64,000 nt of DNA from Patescibacteria group bacterium (GTDB lineage: Bacteria > Patescibacteria > ABY1 > UBA10025 > JAHIVO01): positions 310,001-374,000 of the forward strand of contig JAQULM010000002.1 in the NCBI GenBank assembly GCA_028718605.1, written 5' to 3'. The notes under the pieces are model-generated. The model was not told the DNA's origin and ran no database searches. It was given only the letters and a program-made list of their open reading frames with translations. Every line of letters begins with the position of its first letter. Position 1 is the stretch's first letter. Shown piece by piece: positions 42,646-50,920 of the stretch. Position numbers and translations under genes: made by a program.

Positions 42646-43854
42646 CTACGCCGGCGTGGGTGCCCCATGCTCCGCTTGGCGGATGCGGACAAAGCGCACC
42701 ATAATCAACACCATGGCAATAGCCACGAGGAGCAGCGACGCCGTTGTAAACGCCGGAGTCCAGTTCCCCCACAGCTGCCAAACCACCGGATATGCAAAAT
42801 AATTTATTACGTCGTACGCGATGACGAGAGCCACTTCGTACCATCGTGGGCGGCACACAATGATGAGCGGAACAAACCAAAGAATCCACTGCGGCGAATA
42901 AAACCGCGAACACAGCAAGAAGAGGGTGACCGCGATCACGCACCATGATATGAACTGCGCCGGCGTTTGTATGGACTTCTTCATGCGGTGCGGGAAAAAA
43001 ACAAACGCCAGCGGAACACTGGCCTGGAGCAGGAGAAAAAAGCCAAAACCGATATAATTTACTGCTGAACCGCCCAATGATTGTAGGGCAGGCGCCAGGA
43101 GAATCGAATACAGGCTACCGGTTCCTGCGGCGCGGCTCGCATGAAAAAGATACGGCTGCAACGAATATATCCCATCCATGATGAACCCGCCAGCGAGGAC
43201 CAGCGTGATCGGCACTATAAAGTATACTGCAACGTCGTTCCGAACCCTGCTGTGCACAACAGATGGCTGCTGCCGTTCATAGTACCAATACAGCGGCAAT
43301 AGAATCAGCGGATACCACTTCACGAGGACTGCGCACGCGAGGATAAATAATGACAATCGGCGGCGGCGGACGATCAGAAAATAGAGGCTCGTTTGGACGA
43401 GGAATGCGATACATACGTCAAAACGGCTGAATGTAAAATACAGCATGGACGGGAGTACCAGCAGCATGATAAGCCACGGAGACCCTCCGAGGTGCTTGAT
43501 CAGTTTATATGAAGACACGATCAAGCCGACCGCGCACAGGAGGTTCATGGTAATCAAAATCGTGCGGTAGCCGAGGTAGTCGGCCGTCGCGAGGAATGGC
43601 AGGGTTATGTACGCCAAGCCAAGCTGCGGGTATTCTTGGAATGAATCCTTGCCGTACGGCGTTACGTCCTGGGGCAGCCAGCTGCCGCGCGTATAAAAAA
43701 CCGTCAGTTCGTTGTCGTCACGCACTCCGCGAAAATCTCCCATTGGCGTCGATACCTTCTCGGGCACGAAATGGACGGCAAATGACGCGCCGGCGCAAAC
43801 GACAACGGCGATAAGCACCACTATTTTTCCGTGTGATCGCAACCACATACGCAT
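42646..43854 (-). CDS. GT-C polytopic glycosyltransferase
   Basis: The 402-residue protein has about ten helices and an outer loop DNELTVFYTRGSWLPQ with an acidic pair, then EYPQLGLAYI, the layout of GT87-type transferases. The frame is open upstream to 44163, but the first 103 codons would be a shadow of the preceding gene and read as basic, Ser/Thr/Arg-rich sequence. ATG 43854, one base after that gene's stop, is the likely start. Confidence 0.73.
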   Translation of the reverse strand: MRMWLRSHGKIVVLIAVVVCAGASFAVHFVPEKVSTPMGDFRGVRDDNELTVFYTRGSWLPQDVTPYGKDSFQEYPQLGLAYITLPFLATADYLGYRTILITMNLLCAVGLIVSSYKLIKHLGGSPWLIMLLVLPSMLYFTFSRFDVCIAFLVQTSLYFLIVRRRRLSLFILACAVLVKWYPLILLPLYWYYERQQPSVVHSRVRNDVAVYFIVPITLVLAGGFIMDGIYSLQPYLFHASRAAGTGSLYSILLAPALQSLGGSAVNYIGFGFFLLLQASVPLAFVFFPHRMKKSIQTPAQFISWCVIAVTLFLLCSRFYSPQWILWFVPLIIVCRPRWYEVALVIAYDVINYFAYPVVWQLWGNWTPAFTTASLLLVAIAMVLIMVRFVRIRQAEHGAPTPA

Positions 43855-43855
43855 A

Positions 43856-45433
43856 TCAATCCAACACCCGATAAATGGTAGCTTCAGCGTCCCGATATGC
43901 CTCCGCGAACCCACCGTCATTCTCGATTGCCTGCTCCATGCCCCGGTGGTTTGACTCCACGAATACGTACGATGCGCCGAATTTTCCTCGGATATCATCG
44001 TGCAGGTTCTCCGTTTGGGTGCCGATCGTGATGTCAACCATGCGGCGGTACAAATCGTGGCTGTACTCGTACGTGAACGTCGGGTCCAGCCCTGCAATAT
44101 AGTAATTCTGGGAATTAAAATAAAACAGTATAGGAAACTCATCCCAGCTTGAGTGGAATACAATTTCGCCTTTTTGGGTATTTTCCTTGAGCCATGTGGC
44201 CGCTTTCTGGAAACGCGTCAGCGGAATTCCGCCCTGGTAGTCCCGGTACGTGCCGCGGATATCCTTCGCGGCGAGTGCGGGAACCATGACCGCAAAATAA
44301 ACAATGAGAATTGTCGCTATCACGCGGTAGCGGGAATACCAGCTCACTATATTCCGGCCGATCGCACGCCATGCATACTGCCCGACGAGCTGGTGGATGG
44401 CAAACGCTTCGAACAGGATAGCGAACGGCACATAGTACTCCACGTACCGCCGTGATTTGAGGGTGAATACAAGCAGAAGTAAAAAAATCCCGAAAAGCGT
44501 CAAAACTTTTTTCGAAAGCCGGTGGCGGTTGACGACCATCAAAACGAACGCAACTACGAGGAGCACCGTGACTAACGCAGTACCCGCCGTCAGGTCAACA
44601 AATTTATACGGGTACCATTCGTTCCCCACGGAAATCACTTTCTGGTAGTTAATAATGCCGATTTTGATGAGCTGGTTCCAATAGAACGACAAGTTGTGAG
44701 GGAAATACGGGTTCACGATAATGCCAGCGATGACGCCAGCGAGAGACGCGAAAAAAAGCTTCACGTCGCGGCTATGGCCGATGATTGAAAAAAAAGTGCG
44801 ATGCTGCAAGTTCCGCACCCAATCATACGCAATGCCCACGAACGCATAAATACCGGCAAAGATTACGATGAGGATAAATCCACCATACGCCCATACGTAA
44901 AAAAAGGAGAGCAAAAACAGCGCACGGTAGCGGTACTGAAAAATTACATGCAGCCCAATAAGCAAGAATAGGATAGAAAACGCGGGTGCCTTCACGAGAT
45001 TCACGCGGAACATGAATGGCATTGTCACGAGTAAAATCAACGAATAAACGAACGCAAACCGCACATGGTACCGGCGCAGCATGAAATAAAAAACCATTAC
45101 GAGGAGGGATGTCAACACGACATTCGCGAACTTCGCGCCCCACAGCGGCCCAAGCGCCATTTCAAATGGGACAAGAAACACGTGGTACAAAAAATGCTGG
45201 TCAATGTAGTGGTCTCGGATGACGGAAACCTGGAGCCAGGGAAATGTCTTGATGATGCCATCCGACCGGATAATCTGCGCCATCTTCGCGTGGTAAAAAG
45301 AGTCTGGGTCTGGAAACGACGGGACTGACTGGAATATCGCGCACAAGGTCGTTGCGACGACTAACAAAACACAGGCGGCGACCACCCACCCGTATTTCTT
45401 GAAAAATACCAAAGCTTGTTGCCTTGAAATCAT
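43856..45433 (-). CDS. GT-C membrane protein with STT3-like outer loop
   Basis: The 525-residue protein has about eleven helices and an outer loop PDPDSFYHAKMAQII near residue 37, which resembles the D-x-D/H motif of STT3 oligosaccharyltransferases and related enzymes. Its soluble end carries SSWDEFPILFYFN, placed like the WWDYG region of STT3, and closes with TIYRVLD. True oligosaccharyltransferase activity is not claimed. ATG 45433 is chosen; the frame extends to 45571, but a TATAAT box lies just before 45433 and the upstream codons show no family resemblance. Confidence 0.73.
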   Translation of the reverse strand: MISRQQALVFFKKYGWVVAACVLLVVATTLCAIFQSVPSFPDPDSFYHAKMAQIIRSDGIIKTFPWLQVSVIRDHYIDQHFLYHVFLVPFEMALGPLWGAKFANVVLTSLLVMVFYFMLRRYHVRFAFVYSLILLVTMPFMFRVNLVKAPAFSILFLLIGLHVIFQYRYRALFLLSFFYVWAYGGFILIVIFAGIYAFVGIAYDWVRNLQHRTFFSIIGHSRDVKLFFASLAGVIAGIIVNPYFPHNLSFYWNQLIKIGIINYQKVISVGNEWYPYKFVDLTAGTALVTVLLVVAFVLMVVNRHRLSKKVLTLFGIFLLLLVFTLKSRRYVEYYVPFAILFEAFAIHQLVGQYAWRAIGRNIVSWYSRYRVIATILIVYFAVMVPALAAKDIRGTYRDYQGGIPLTRFQKAATWLKENTQKGEIVFHSSWDEFPILFYFNSQNYYIAGLDPTFTYEYSHDLYRRMVDITIGTQTENLHDDIRGKFGASYVFVESNHRGMEQAIENDGGFAEAYRDAEATIYRVLD

Positions 45434-45439
45434 GGGTGC

Positions 45440-45445
45440 ATTATA
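45440..45445 (-). promoter_or_regulatory. -10 box abutting a start codon (leaderless candidate)
   Basis: TATAAT on the minus strand ends seven bases before the ATG at 45433, so the transcript would start at or within a base of the start codon. The -35 (TTCGAG, 45463-45468) is weak. Confidence 0.5.
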
Positions 45446-45593
45446 CCATTTTTCGCGTATAACTCGAAGGAATAGTGCGTTATCCACACCGCCCAGCAAG
45501 ACGCTGGTCAGCATAACATTTCGTGGGTTGCTGACGAGCACTCCTCGGGCGTCTACTTCTACCGGATACAAACGCCTGAGGCAACACAGACAA

Positions 45594-45628
45594 AGAAGAT
45601 GCTCTTACTCAAGTAGAGCATGCCTTCT
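45594..45628. terminator. Long hairpin between glycan gene and isomerase gene
   Basis: AGAAG plus ATGCTCT pairs with AGAGCAT plus CTTCT, 12 base pairs with a two-base bulge and a nine-base loop. On the minus strand it is followed by TTTGTCTG, weakly T-rich. Confidence 0.5.
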
Positions 45629-45662
45629 TCCCCAAGACATACCTACCGATTCCAAGAAAACA

Positions 45663-45685
45663 CCGGATTCATCCCCTGGATCCGG
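45663..45685. terminator. Second hairpin, T-rich on both sides
   Basis: CCGGATTCA pairs with TGGATCCGG (nine pairs, one wobble) around a five-base loop. TGTTTTCTT follows on the minus strand and TTCTTTATT, after CG, on the plus strand, so it could stop transcripts from either side. Confidence 0.6.
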
Positions 45686-45723
45686 CGTTCTTTATTGGGG
45701 TAATTTTCCGAGTGCGAAATAAA

Positions 45724-45754
45724 AAATCCCCACCAAGCATGGGGGCGGGGATTT
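45724..45754 (-). terminator. Rho-independent terminator of the isomerase gene
   Basis: AAATCCCC and GGGGATTT pair across a 15-base loop, and on the minus strand the stem is followed by a T-rich tail. It begins 17 bases after the isomerase stop. With the two hairpins above it, the 337-base gap 45434-45770 holds three hairpins and no supported gene. Confidence 0.8.
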
Positions 45755-45770
45755 ACGGACTCGCGATTAG

Positions 45771-46844
45771 TTATTTTGCGAGCTGTTCCTTGAAAAAATC
45801 CACGTACGGGACCGGCGTCGGGTTGAGCCGGTTGGAGAGCGCCAGATAGTAGTTCATATAGCTGCCGAAGAGGAGAATTTCCAGGACTTGCTCTATGGGT
45901 GTACGGCCAGCCGCAATATAACTGGCAAAAGAAATCTTGTTTTTCAGGAGCACTTTCTTGGTAATGGCAAAACGCCGCTGTATCTTCGGCAAATACAGGC
46001 GGGACTCGATAAATAAAAATTTCAAAACGCTGCGATTCGCGCGAGGCAATTTCAGGCCTTCCATCAGGTGGTGGTTTAATTCCGGAATCAGAAAGTAGGA
46101 GGAAAATACTTTGCTGTTTTCGTTGATCTGGTTGGCGAAGACGTGGGCATTGCCCGAAAGATGATCGGCACCGACGATAATCGGGATGCGGCCGGCGAAT
46201 GCGCGCGCTGTTTGTTTCGCTCCATTCTTGCGCAGCGGCACTTTTGCGCCGAATCGACGGTGCAGGGCGACAATTTTCTGGACTGCCTCCTTGAACTCGC
46301 CCTCAGCCAGTTTCAGCAAACCGCTCCGCCGGAGCAGGACAATCTGCCCAATAACCGAATAGCCCAATCCCATGCGCGGCTGGTTGCAGGGATTAAACTG
46401 GGGAACGAAAAAATATCCCGGCACGCGGTACTTCTGTGCCAATCGGGCGAGTTTTGAATTCGCCATGCAAATAACCATCAGCTTCGCTTTCCGCCGGCGC
46501 GCTTCAGCAAATGTCGACAGGGGCTCCTCCGTCGTGCCTGAATAGCTAGAAATGATGTAGAGCGTTGTGCGATCTACAAAACCGGGCAACGAGTAATGAT
46601 TTATTATCTTGATGGGCACTTTCAACGCCGTTCCGAACAAAGACTCGATAATATGCCCACCGAGGGCAGAGCCTCCCATGCCGTTGATAAGTATATTTTT
46701 TACCTGGCGGTAGGTACGTGGGATTTTTACCATGTTCGCCTCTTCCCATGCCTGCCTGCACTGCAAGCCGAGTGACTCGATTGATTGGAGCAGGTTTGAT
46801 TTGTCGTACCGCCGGTACTGACTTGTGGAGTCGAGCAAATTCAT
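45771..46844 (-). CDS. Bifunctional phosphoglucose/phosphomannose isomerase
   Basis: The 357-residue protein has two SIS domains: ILINGMGGSALGG and YIISSYSGTTEEP with the Ser/Thr sugar-phosphate pocket, and ELNHHLMEGL near residue 255 as in the PGI/PMI family of archaea and some bacteria, where Glu and His open and close the sugar ring. It converts glucose-6-phosphate, fructose-6-phosphate and mannose-6-phosphate. That makes it the link between glycolysis, GlgA and GalU for glucose, and mannosyl donors for the glycan cluster. It has its own promoter and terminator. Confidence 0.9.
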   Translation of the reverse strand: MNLLDSTSQYRRYDKSNLLQSIESLGLQCRQAWEEANMVKIPRTYRQVKNILINGMGGSALGGHIIESLFGTALKVPIKIINHYSLPGFVDRTTLYIISSYSGTTEEPLSTFAEARRRKAKLMVICMANSKLARLAQKYRVPGYFFVPQFNPCNQPRMGLGYSVIGQIVLLRRSGLLKLAEGEFKEAVQKIVALHRRFGAKVPLRKNGAKQTARAFAGRIPIIVGADHLSGNAHVFANQINENSKVFSSYFLIPELNHHLMEGLKLPRANRSVLKFLFIESRLYLPKIQRRFAITKKVLLKNKISFASYIAAGRTPIEQVLEILLFGSYMNYYLALSNRLNPTPVPYVDFFKEQLAK

Positions 46845-46869
46845 AGTGTTTGTTTAAAATTGTACATCC

Positions 46870-46898
46870 ATTATACGGTATTGGGAACAATAAAACAA
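46870..46898 (-). promoter_or_regulatory. Promoter of the isomerase gene
   Basis: Minus-strand TATAAT (46870-46875), 17-base spacer, TTGTTT (46893-46898). The start near 46864 gives a short leader of about 20 bases. Confidence 0.65.
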
Positions 46899-46900
46899 AT

Positions 46901-46929
46901 TTGAAATTTTGCTTAAAATATGGTATATT
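46901..46929 (+). promoter_or_regulatory. Promoter of yebC-ruvC
   Basis: TTGAAA (46901-46906), 17-base spacer, TATATT (46924-46929). It sits back to back with the isomerase promoter, three bases apart at the -35 ends. A closer TAAAAT at 46958-46963 would give an almost leaderless transcript. Confidence 0.65.
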
Positions 46930-46968
46930 GAATGGCGAACGGGTGTATTTTTTTATGTAAAATATCAT

Positions 46969-47694
46969 ATGTCTGGACACTCAAAGTGGAGGCAAATCAA
47001 ACGCCAGAAAGCCGTCACTGACAACAAACGCGGTAACCTTTTTACAAAGCTCGCGAATGGAATCTCGATCGCCGCCAAACGCGGCGGGAAAGATCCCACC
47101 ATGAATTTCCAGCTGCGCATGGCTATCGATAAGGCGAAAGCAGGCAATATGCCGAATGAAAACATCGAACGGGCGATCAAACGCGGTGCCGGCGAACTTG
47201 CCGGCGCGGCCATCGAGGAAGTGACATACGAAGGCTTTGGCCCGGGCGGAACTGCAATCATCATCCAGACTGCAACCGACAATAAAAACCGCACGGCGGG
47301 CACTATCAGGAGCACGCTGACGAAATTTGGCGGTAACCTCGGCGGCAGCGGAAGTGTTCAGTGGATGTTCCAGCAGCGTGCTGTTATCCGCATTGCGCGC
47401 GAACAGATCACTGACCGCGATGCGCTCGAACTGGCGCTCATCGACGCAGGCGCGGACGACATTGCCGACGAAACAGAAGGCATAACAGTCTATGCGAGCC
47501 CGGAACGGTTTGCTGGCATCAAAGCGGCCTTAGAACAATCGAACATCCAGACGGCCTCGGCCGATATCGAGCTTGTGCCGCAGAATAAAGTTGCCCTCCC
47601 GAACGAACGCGCTGCTGAGCGGCTCAATGAACTGCTCGAAGAGCTTGAACAAAATGACGACGTAAGCAACTACTTCACCAATGCAGATGCCTAA
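46969..47694 (+). CDS. YebC/PmpR family protein
   Basis: The 241-residue protein begins with the family signature SGHSKWRQIKRQKAVTDNKRG and continues with A-A-K-R-G-G-K-D-P, MPNENIERAIKRG and YEGFGPGGTAIII. YebC proteins act in translation of difficult sequences such as proline runs, or bind DNA as regulators. The upstream frame from 46909 is not family-like, so ATG 46969 is the start. It overlaps ruvC by 14 bases, the arrangement seen in many genomes (yebC-ruvC). Confidence 0.95.
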   Translation: MSGHSKWRQIKRQKAVTDNKRGNLFTKLANGISIAAKRGGKDPTMNFQLRMAIDKAKAGNMPNENIERAIKRGAGELAGAAIEEVTYEGFGPGGTAIIIQTATDNKNRTAGTIRSTLTKFGGNLGGSGSVQWMFQQRAVIRIAREQITDRDALELALIDAGADDIADETEGITVYASPERFAGIKAALEQSNIQTASADIELVPQNKVALPNERAAERLNELLEELEQNDDVSNYFTNADA

Positions 47695-48181
47695 ACGGCG
47701 GATTATCATGGGCATTGACCCCGGCTTCGCAATCACCGGCTACGGAATCATCCAGCTGTCCAAACACACCGTTTCCCCCGTGCAGTATGGCGCCATTACG
47801 TCGTCCGCACGAGAACCGTACGGACAGCGGCTCGAGAAACTGTACCGCGAGCTCACCACGGTAATCAAACGTTATAAGCCCGATACGATTGCGGTTGAAA
47901 AGCTCTTCTTCTCAAAAAACGTAACGACCGCGCTGAAGGTTGGGGAAGCGCGGGGCATCGCAATGCTTGCCGCATCGCAGAGCGGTGCAGCGATACTCGA
48001 ATTTACTCCCCTGCAGATTAAACAGGCAATGACAGGATACGGCCGCGCTGGAAAAGCCCAAATCCAAAAAATGGTTGAGCAGTCGCTCTGCCTGGGGCGG
48101 TGCCCGAAGCCTGACGATATCGCTGACGCACTCGCAATTGCGATCTGCGGTGCTTACACAAAAGACTTTTCACGCGAGTAA
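47681..48181 (+). CDS. ruvC: Holliday junction resolvase RuvC
   Basis: The 166-residue protein has the RuvC nuclease core: IMGIDPGFAITGYGI with the first catalytic Asp, TIAVEKLFFSKNVTTALKVGEARGI with the catalytic Glu, TPLQIKQAMTGYGRAGKAQIQKMV and a closing DDIADALAIAICG with the last two acids. It cuts Holliday junctions with RuvAB, which are not in the window. ATG 47681 and ATG 47687 both work; both overlap the yebC end. The next gene begins two bases after the stop. Confidence 0.96.
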   Translation: MQMPKRRIIMGIDPGFAITGYGIIQLSKHTVSPVQYGAITSSAREPYGQRLEKLYRELTTVIKRYKPDTIAVEKLFFSKNVTTALKVGEARGIAMLAASQSGAAILEFTPLQIKQAMTGYGRAGKAQIQKMVEQSLCLGRCPKPDDIADALAIAICGAYTKDFSRE

Positions 48182-48183
48182 CC

Positions 48184-49680
48184 ATGGCAAAAACACTCCG
48201 CATCGCAAGCATATCATCAGAGGTTTCCCCCTACTCCAAAACTGGCGGCTTAGCTGACGTGACGAAGGCGCTCTCAAAAGCGCTTTCGAACCACGGCCAC
48301 AAGGTTTCGGTAGTAACGCCGTTCTACAAATTCATCAAAGATCAGGACCTCAATCTAAAACGGGTGAAGGAAACCGCGACGGTGGTCGTCGGACGGCAAA
48401 AATTTCCCGTTTCGTATCTCAGGTTGGATGTCAACCCAAACCTGGCTATTTTCTTTGTGGTCATTGATGCCCTCTTTACGAAACGCTCAAATGTATATGG
48501 ATACCCAGATGACAACCTGCGGTTTCTCGTTTTTAATATCGCCGCATTGAGATTTCTCGACAACTTGACGCCACGCCGCGACATCATCCACTGCCATGAT
48601 TGGCAGGCGGGCTTGGTCCCGTACTTCCTCACAAAATACCCACAGCGGTTCCAGTCGCTCCGGCGATCTGCAACCGTATTCACCATCCATAATCTCACAT
48701 TCCAATCCGGCAAGAATTGGTGGAGCATCCCAAAACGATCACGCGATGACGGAAAATTCGACCCACTGAAAAATCCGGCAAAAATCCGATTCCTCAATTT
48801 TACGAAACGTGGAATACTATACGCCGATACGATCAATACGGTCAGCGAACGGTACGCGGAAGAAATTTTGACACCGGAGTACGGCCAAGGCTTGGATAAG
48901 TGCCTCCGAGCTCGCAAAACAAACCTGTACGGCATCATTAACGGCATTGATTATACGATACATAATCCGGCTTTTGATGGGAATATCCGATTCAAATACG
49001 ACTGGAATAGCCTCGGCCGCAAGAAAAAAAATAAGCTTGAGCTGCAAAAAATCGTCGGTATCGAACAGAACCCGGAGATTCCCCTGATCGGCGTCGTCAA
49101 TCGGCTCACGGAGCAGAAAGGCTTCCGTCTTATCATGGAAACCTTCGAGGTGCTCATGCGCATGCCATTGCAAATTGTTATTCTCGGGAGCGGTTTTCTT
49201 GAGTACATCACGTTTTTCAAAAAAATGGCGCGCACGTACCCGCGGCGGTTCGCATTCTTCACGCCTTTTTCAGAACAAATGGAATCAAAAATTTATGCCG
49301 GATCGGACATGTTCCTCATGCCGTCGCGGTTTGAGCCATGCGGAATTTCCCAGCTGAAAAGCTTGCGGTACGGATCCATACCGATCGTGCACGAAACCGG
49401 CGGCCTCTCTGACACGATCACGAATTACAGCCCCCGCACCCGAAAAGGAAACGGCTTTGTTTTCAAAAAATACGCTCCTGAGGACTTCCTCATAACGATT
49501 GCCCGGGCTCTTGAAAATTACAAATACTCGCAGGCGTGGGAATACCTCGTCTGGTCGTCCATGCAGCAAACCTACTCGTGGGAATTGCCCGCACGAAAAT
49601 ATCTGCTCCTCTACTCTCGCGCGATAAAAACCAGGCCAAAAAACCGAACTACATTAATTATCCCCCACCAACACGAATGA
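48184..49680 (+). CDS. GT5 glycogen/starch synthase, copy 1
   Basis: The 498-residue protein is a two-domain GT5 synthase. SKTGGLADV (about 18-26) is the ADP-glucose lysine motif, usually KVGGLGDV, HCHDWQAGLVPYFL is the domain-1 site, and FLMPSRFEPCGISQLKSLRYGS with ETGGLSDT is the C-terminal catalytic signature. It adds glucose from a nucleotide sugar to an alpha-1,4-glucan. Relative to copy 2 it has a shifted Lys-Thr-Gly-Gly-Leu and a longer insertion near 150-200. It overlaps the first GH57 gene by four bases (ATGA). Confidence 0.9.
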   Translation: MAKTLRIASISSEVSPYSKTGGLADVTKALSKALSNHGHKVSVVTPFYKFIKDQDLNLKRVKETATVVVGRQKFPVSYLRLDVNPNLAIFFVVIDALFTKRSNVYGYPDDNLRFLVFNIAALRFLDNLTPRRDIIHCHDWQAGLVPYFLTKYPQRFQSLRRSATVFTIHNLTFQSGKNWWSIPKRSRDDGKFDPLKNPAKIRFLNFTKRGILYADTINTVSERYAEEILTPEYGQGLDKCLRARKTNLYGIINGIDYTIHNPAFDGNIRFKYDWNSLGRKKKNKLELQKIVGIEQNPEIPLIGVVNRLTEQKGFRLIMETFEVLMRMPLQIVILGSGFLEYITFFKKMARTYPRRFAFFTPFSEQMESKIYAGSDMFLMPSRFEPCGISQLKSLRYGSIPIVHETGGLSDTITNYSPRTRKGNGFVFKKYAPEDFLITIARALENYKYSQAWEYLVWSSMQQTYSWELPARKYLLLYSRAIKTRPKNRTTLIIPHQHE

Positions 49681-50906
49681 TTTGGGCAAATTTTTTCCAT
49701 ATTTACCAGCCGCCGAATTGGCCACCCGCAATCATAAAAAAGGTTGCGGACGAAAGCTATCGTCCGTTTCTTGATATCCTGAAACGCCACCCGTCCCTCA
49801 AGGTTACGCTGAATATTTCTGGCTCACTTACCGAGCAGCTCGCCCAGCACAAGCTCCACGACATTATACTGGACATCAAACGTCTCGCGACACTCAAGCA
49901 GATAGAATTCACCGGCACGGCGATCTACCACCCAATATTGCCGCTGATCCCCACTGAGGAAATCGTTCGGCAAATTGAGTTGAATACGGCGGTGAACCAG
50001 AAATATTTCGGCCATATATACAAACCGACGGGCTTCTATCCGCCGGAAATGGCGTACGGACGCAAAGCCGCGCTCACCATTCAGCCTCTCGGCTTCAAGT
50101 GGATCATCGCTGACGAAATAAGCAGCGCCGGAAAACTCGGCCGCACCAGATTCGACCGCCGATACCATATCATCAACACGTCCATCGACATTATTTTCAG
50201 GAATCGCGCGATTAGCGATTACTTCGCTTTCCATGCAAACCCGAGCAACCCGGGAGGATTCTGGGATGCTATCCGCGACGATAACCGCAGTGCGCAGGCG
50301 CTTGTTACCGGAATGGACGGTGAAAACCTTGGCCACCACCGAAAGGGATGGGATGCTTTTTGGGAACAGCTGGTCACTGCCCAACGCGTACAGACAGTCA
50401 CGATAAGCGAGCTTCTTGCGCGGTACCAAAAAAGAGAAACCATCAGTCCGCGCCGCGCAAGCTGGTCTTCCCAGGAACGCGAAATCGAACAAGGAAGCCC
50501 CTATGTACTCTGGGATGACCCCCATAATCCAATCCACGAACTGCAGTGGCGGCTTCTCAGGCATGTTACTTCGCTCGTCGAGGAGCAGAAACAGAACCCG
50601 CTCTATATGAAAGCCCGGGAATTGCTTGATCGCCAGCTCTCCTCGGACCAATTTTGGTGGGCATCGGCAAAACCGTGGTGGAGTCTCGACATTATCAAGC
50701 GTGAAACAAAGGAGCTCGTCCGTATTGCCCAATATATTAATGAGAAAGACACGCTGACGTACGAATTGTCCCATATGATACTCACAACCGCCAAGTCGTG
50801 GCAAGATGAAAATAAATTCGAAATAACCGCCAACGAATACCTCAATGCGAATGGGGACACCGGTGTCCGGTATATCGGCGGCCGGATGATATCTGCGAAT
50901 AAATAA
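49677..50906 (+). CDS. GH57 family alpha-glucan-active enzyme, copy 1
   Basis: The 409-residue protein has the GH57 motifs: HIYQPP (8-13), YHPILPLIP (84-92), FYPPEMAYG with nucleophile Glu124, and MDGENLGHH with acid Asp214. GH57 members are alpha-amylases, amylopullulanases, branching enzymes and 4-alpha-glucanotransferases; the exact reaction is open. An ATG at 49677 overlaps the TGA of the glycogen synthase gene; the frame extends to 49536, but those residues are a shadow of that gene. Confidence 0.9.
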   Translation: MIWANFFHIYQPPNWPPAIIKKVADESYRPFLDILKRHPSLKVTLNISGSLTEQLAQHKLHDIILDIKRLATLKQIEFTGTAIYHPILPLIPTEEIVRQIELNTAVNQKYFGHIYKPTGFYPPEMAYGRKAALTIQPLGFKWIIADEISSAGKLGRTRFDRRYHIINTSIDIIFRNRAISDYFAFHANPSNPGGFWDAIRDDNRSAQALVTGMDGENLGHHRKGWDAFWEQLVTAQRVQTVTISELLARYQKRETISPRRASWSSQEREIEQGSPYVLWDDPHNPIHELQWRLLRHVTSLVEEQKQNPLYMKARELLDRQLSSDQFWWASAKPWWSLDIIKRETKELVRIAQYINEKDTLTYELSHMILTTAKSWQDENKFEITANEYLNANGDTGVRYIGGRMISANK

Positions 50907-50920
50907 TTAATACTACGATC

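Noticed and set aside
43855..44163. N-terminal extension of the GT-C gene at 42646-43854
   Set aside because: The extra 103 residues are basic and Ser/Thr-rich, overlap the neighbouring coding frame and are not membrane-like.
45434..45571. N-terminal extension of the GT-C gene at 43856-45433
   Set aside because: The codons are tolerable but show no family resemblance and would include the TATAAT box; kept as a minor doubt only.
49824..50804. 326-codon open frame on the minus strand
   Set aside because: Antisense to the GH57 gene, whose motifs are intact in the + frame.
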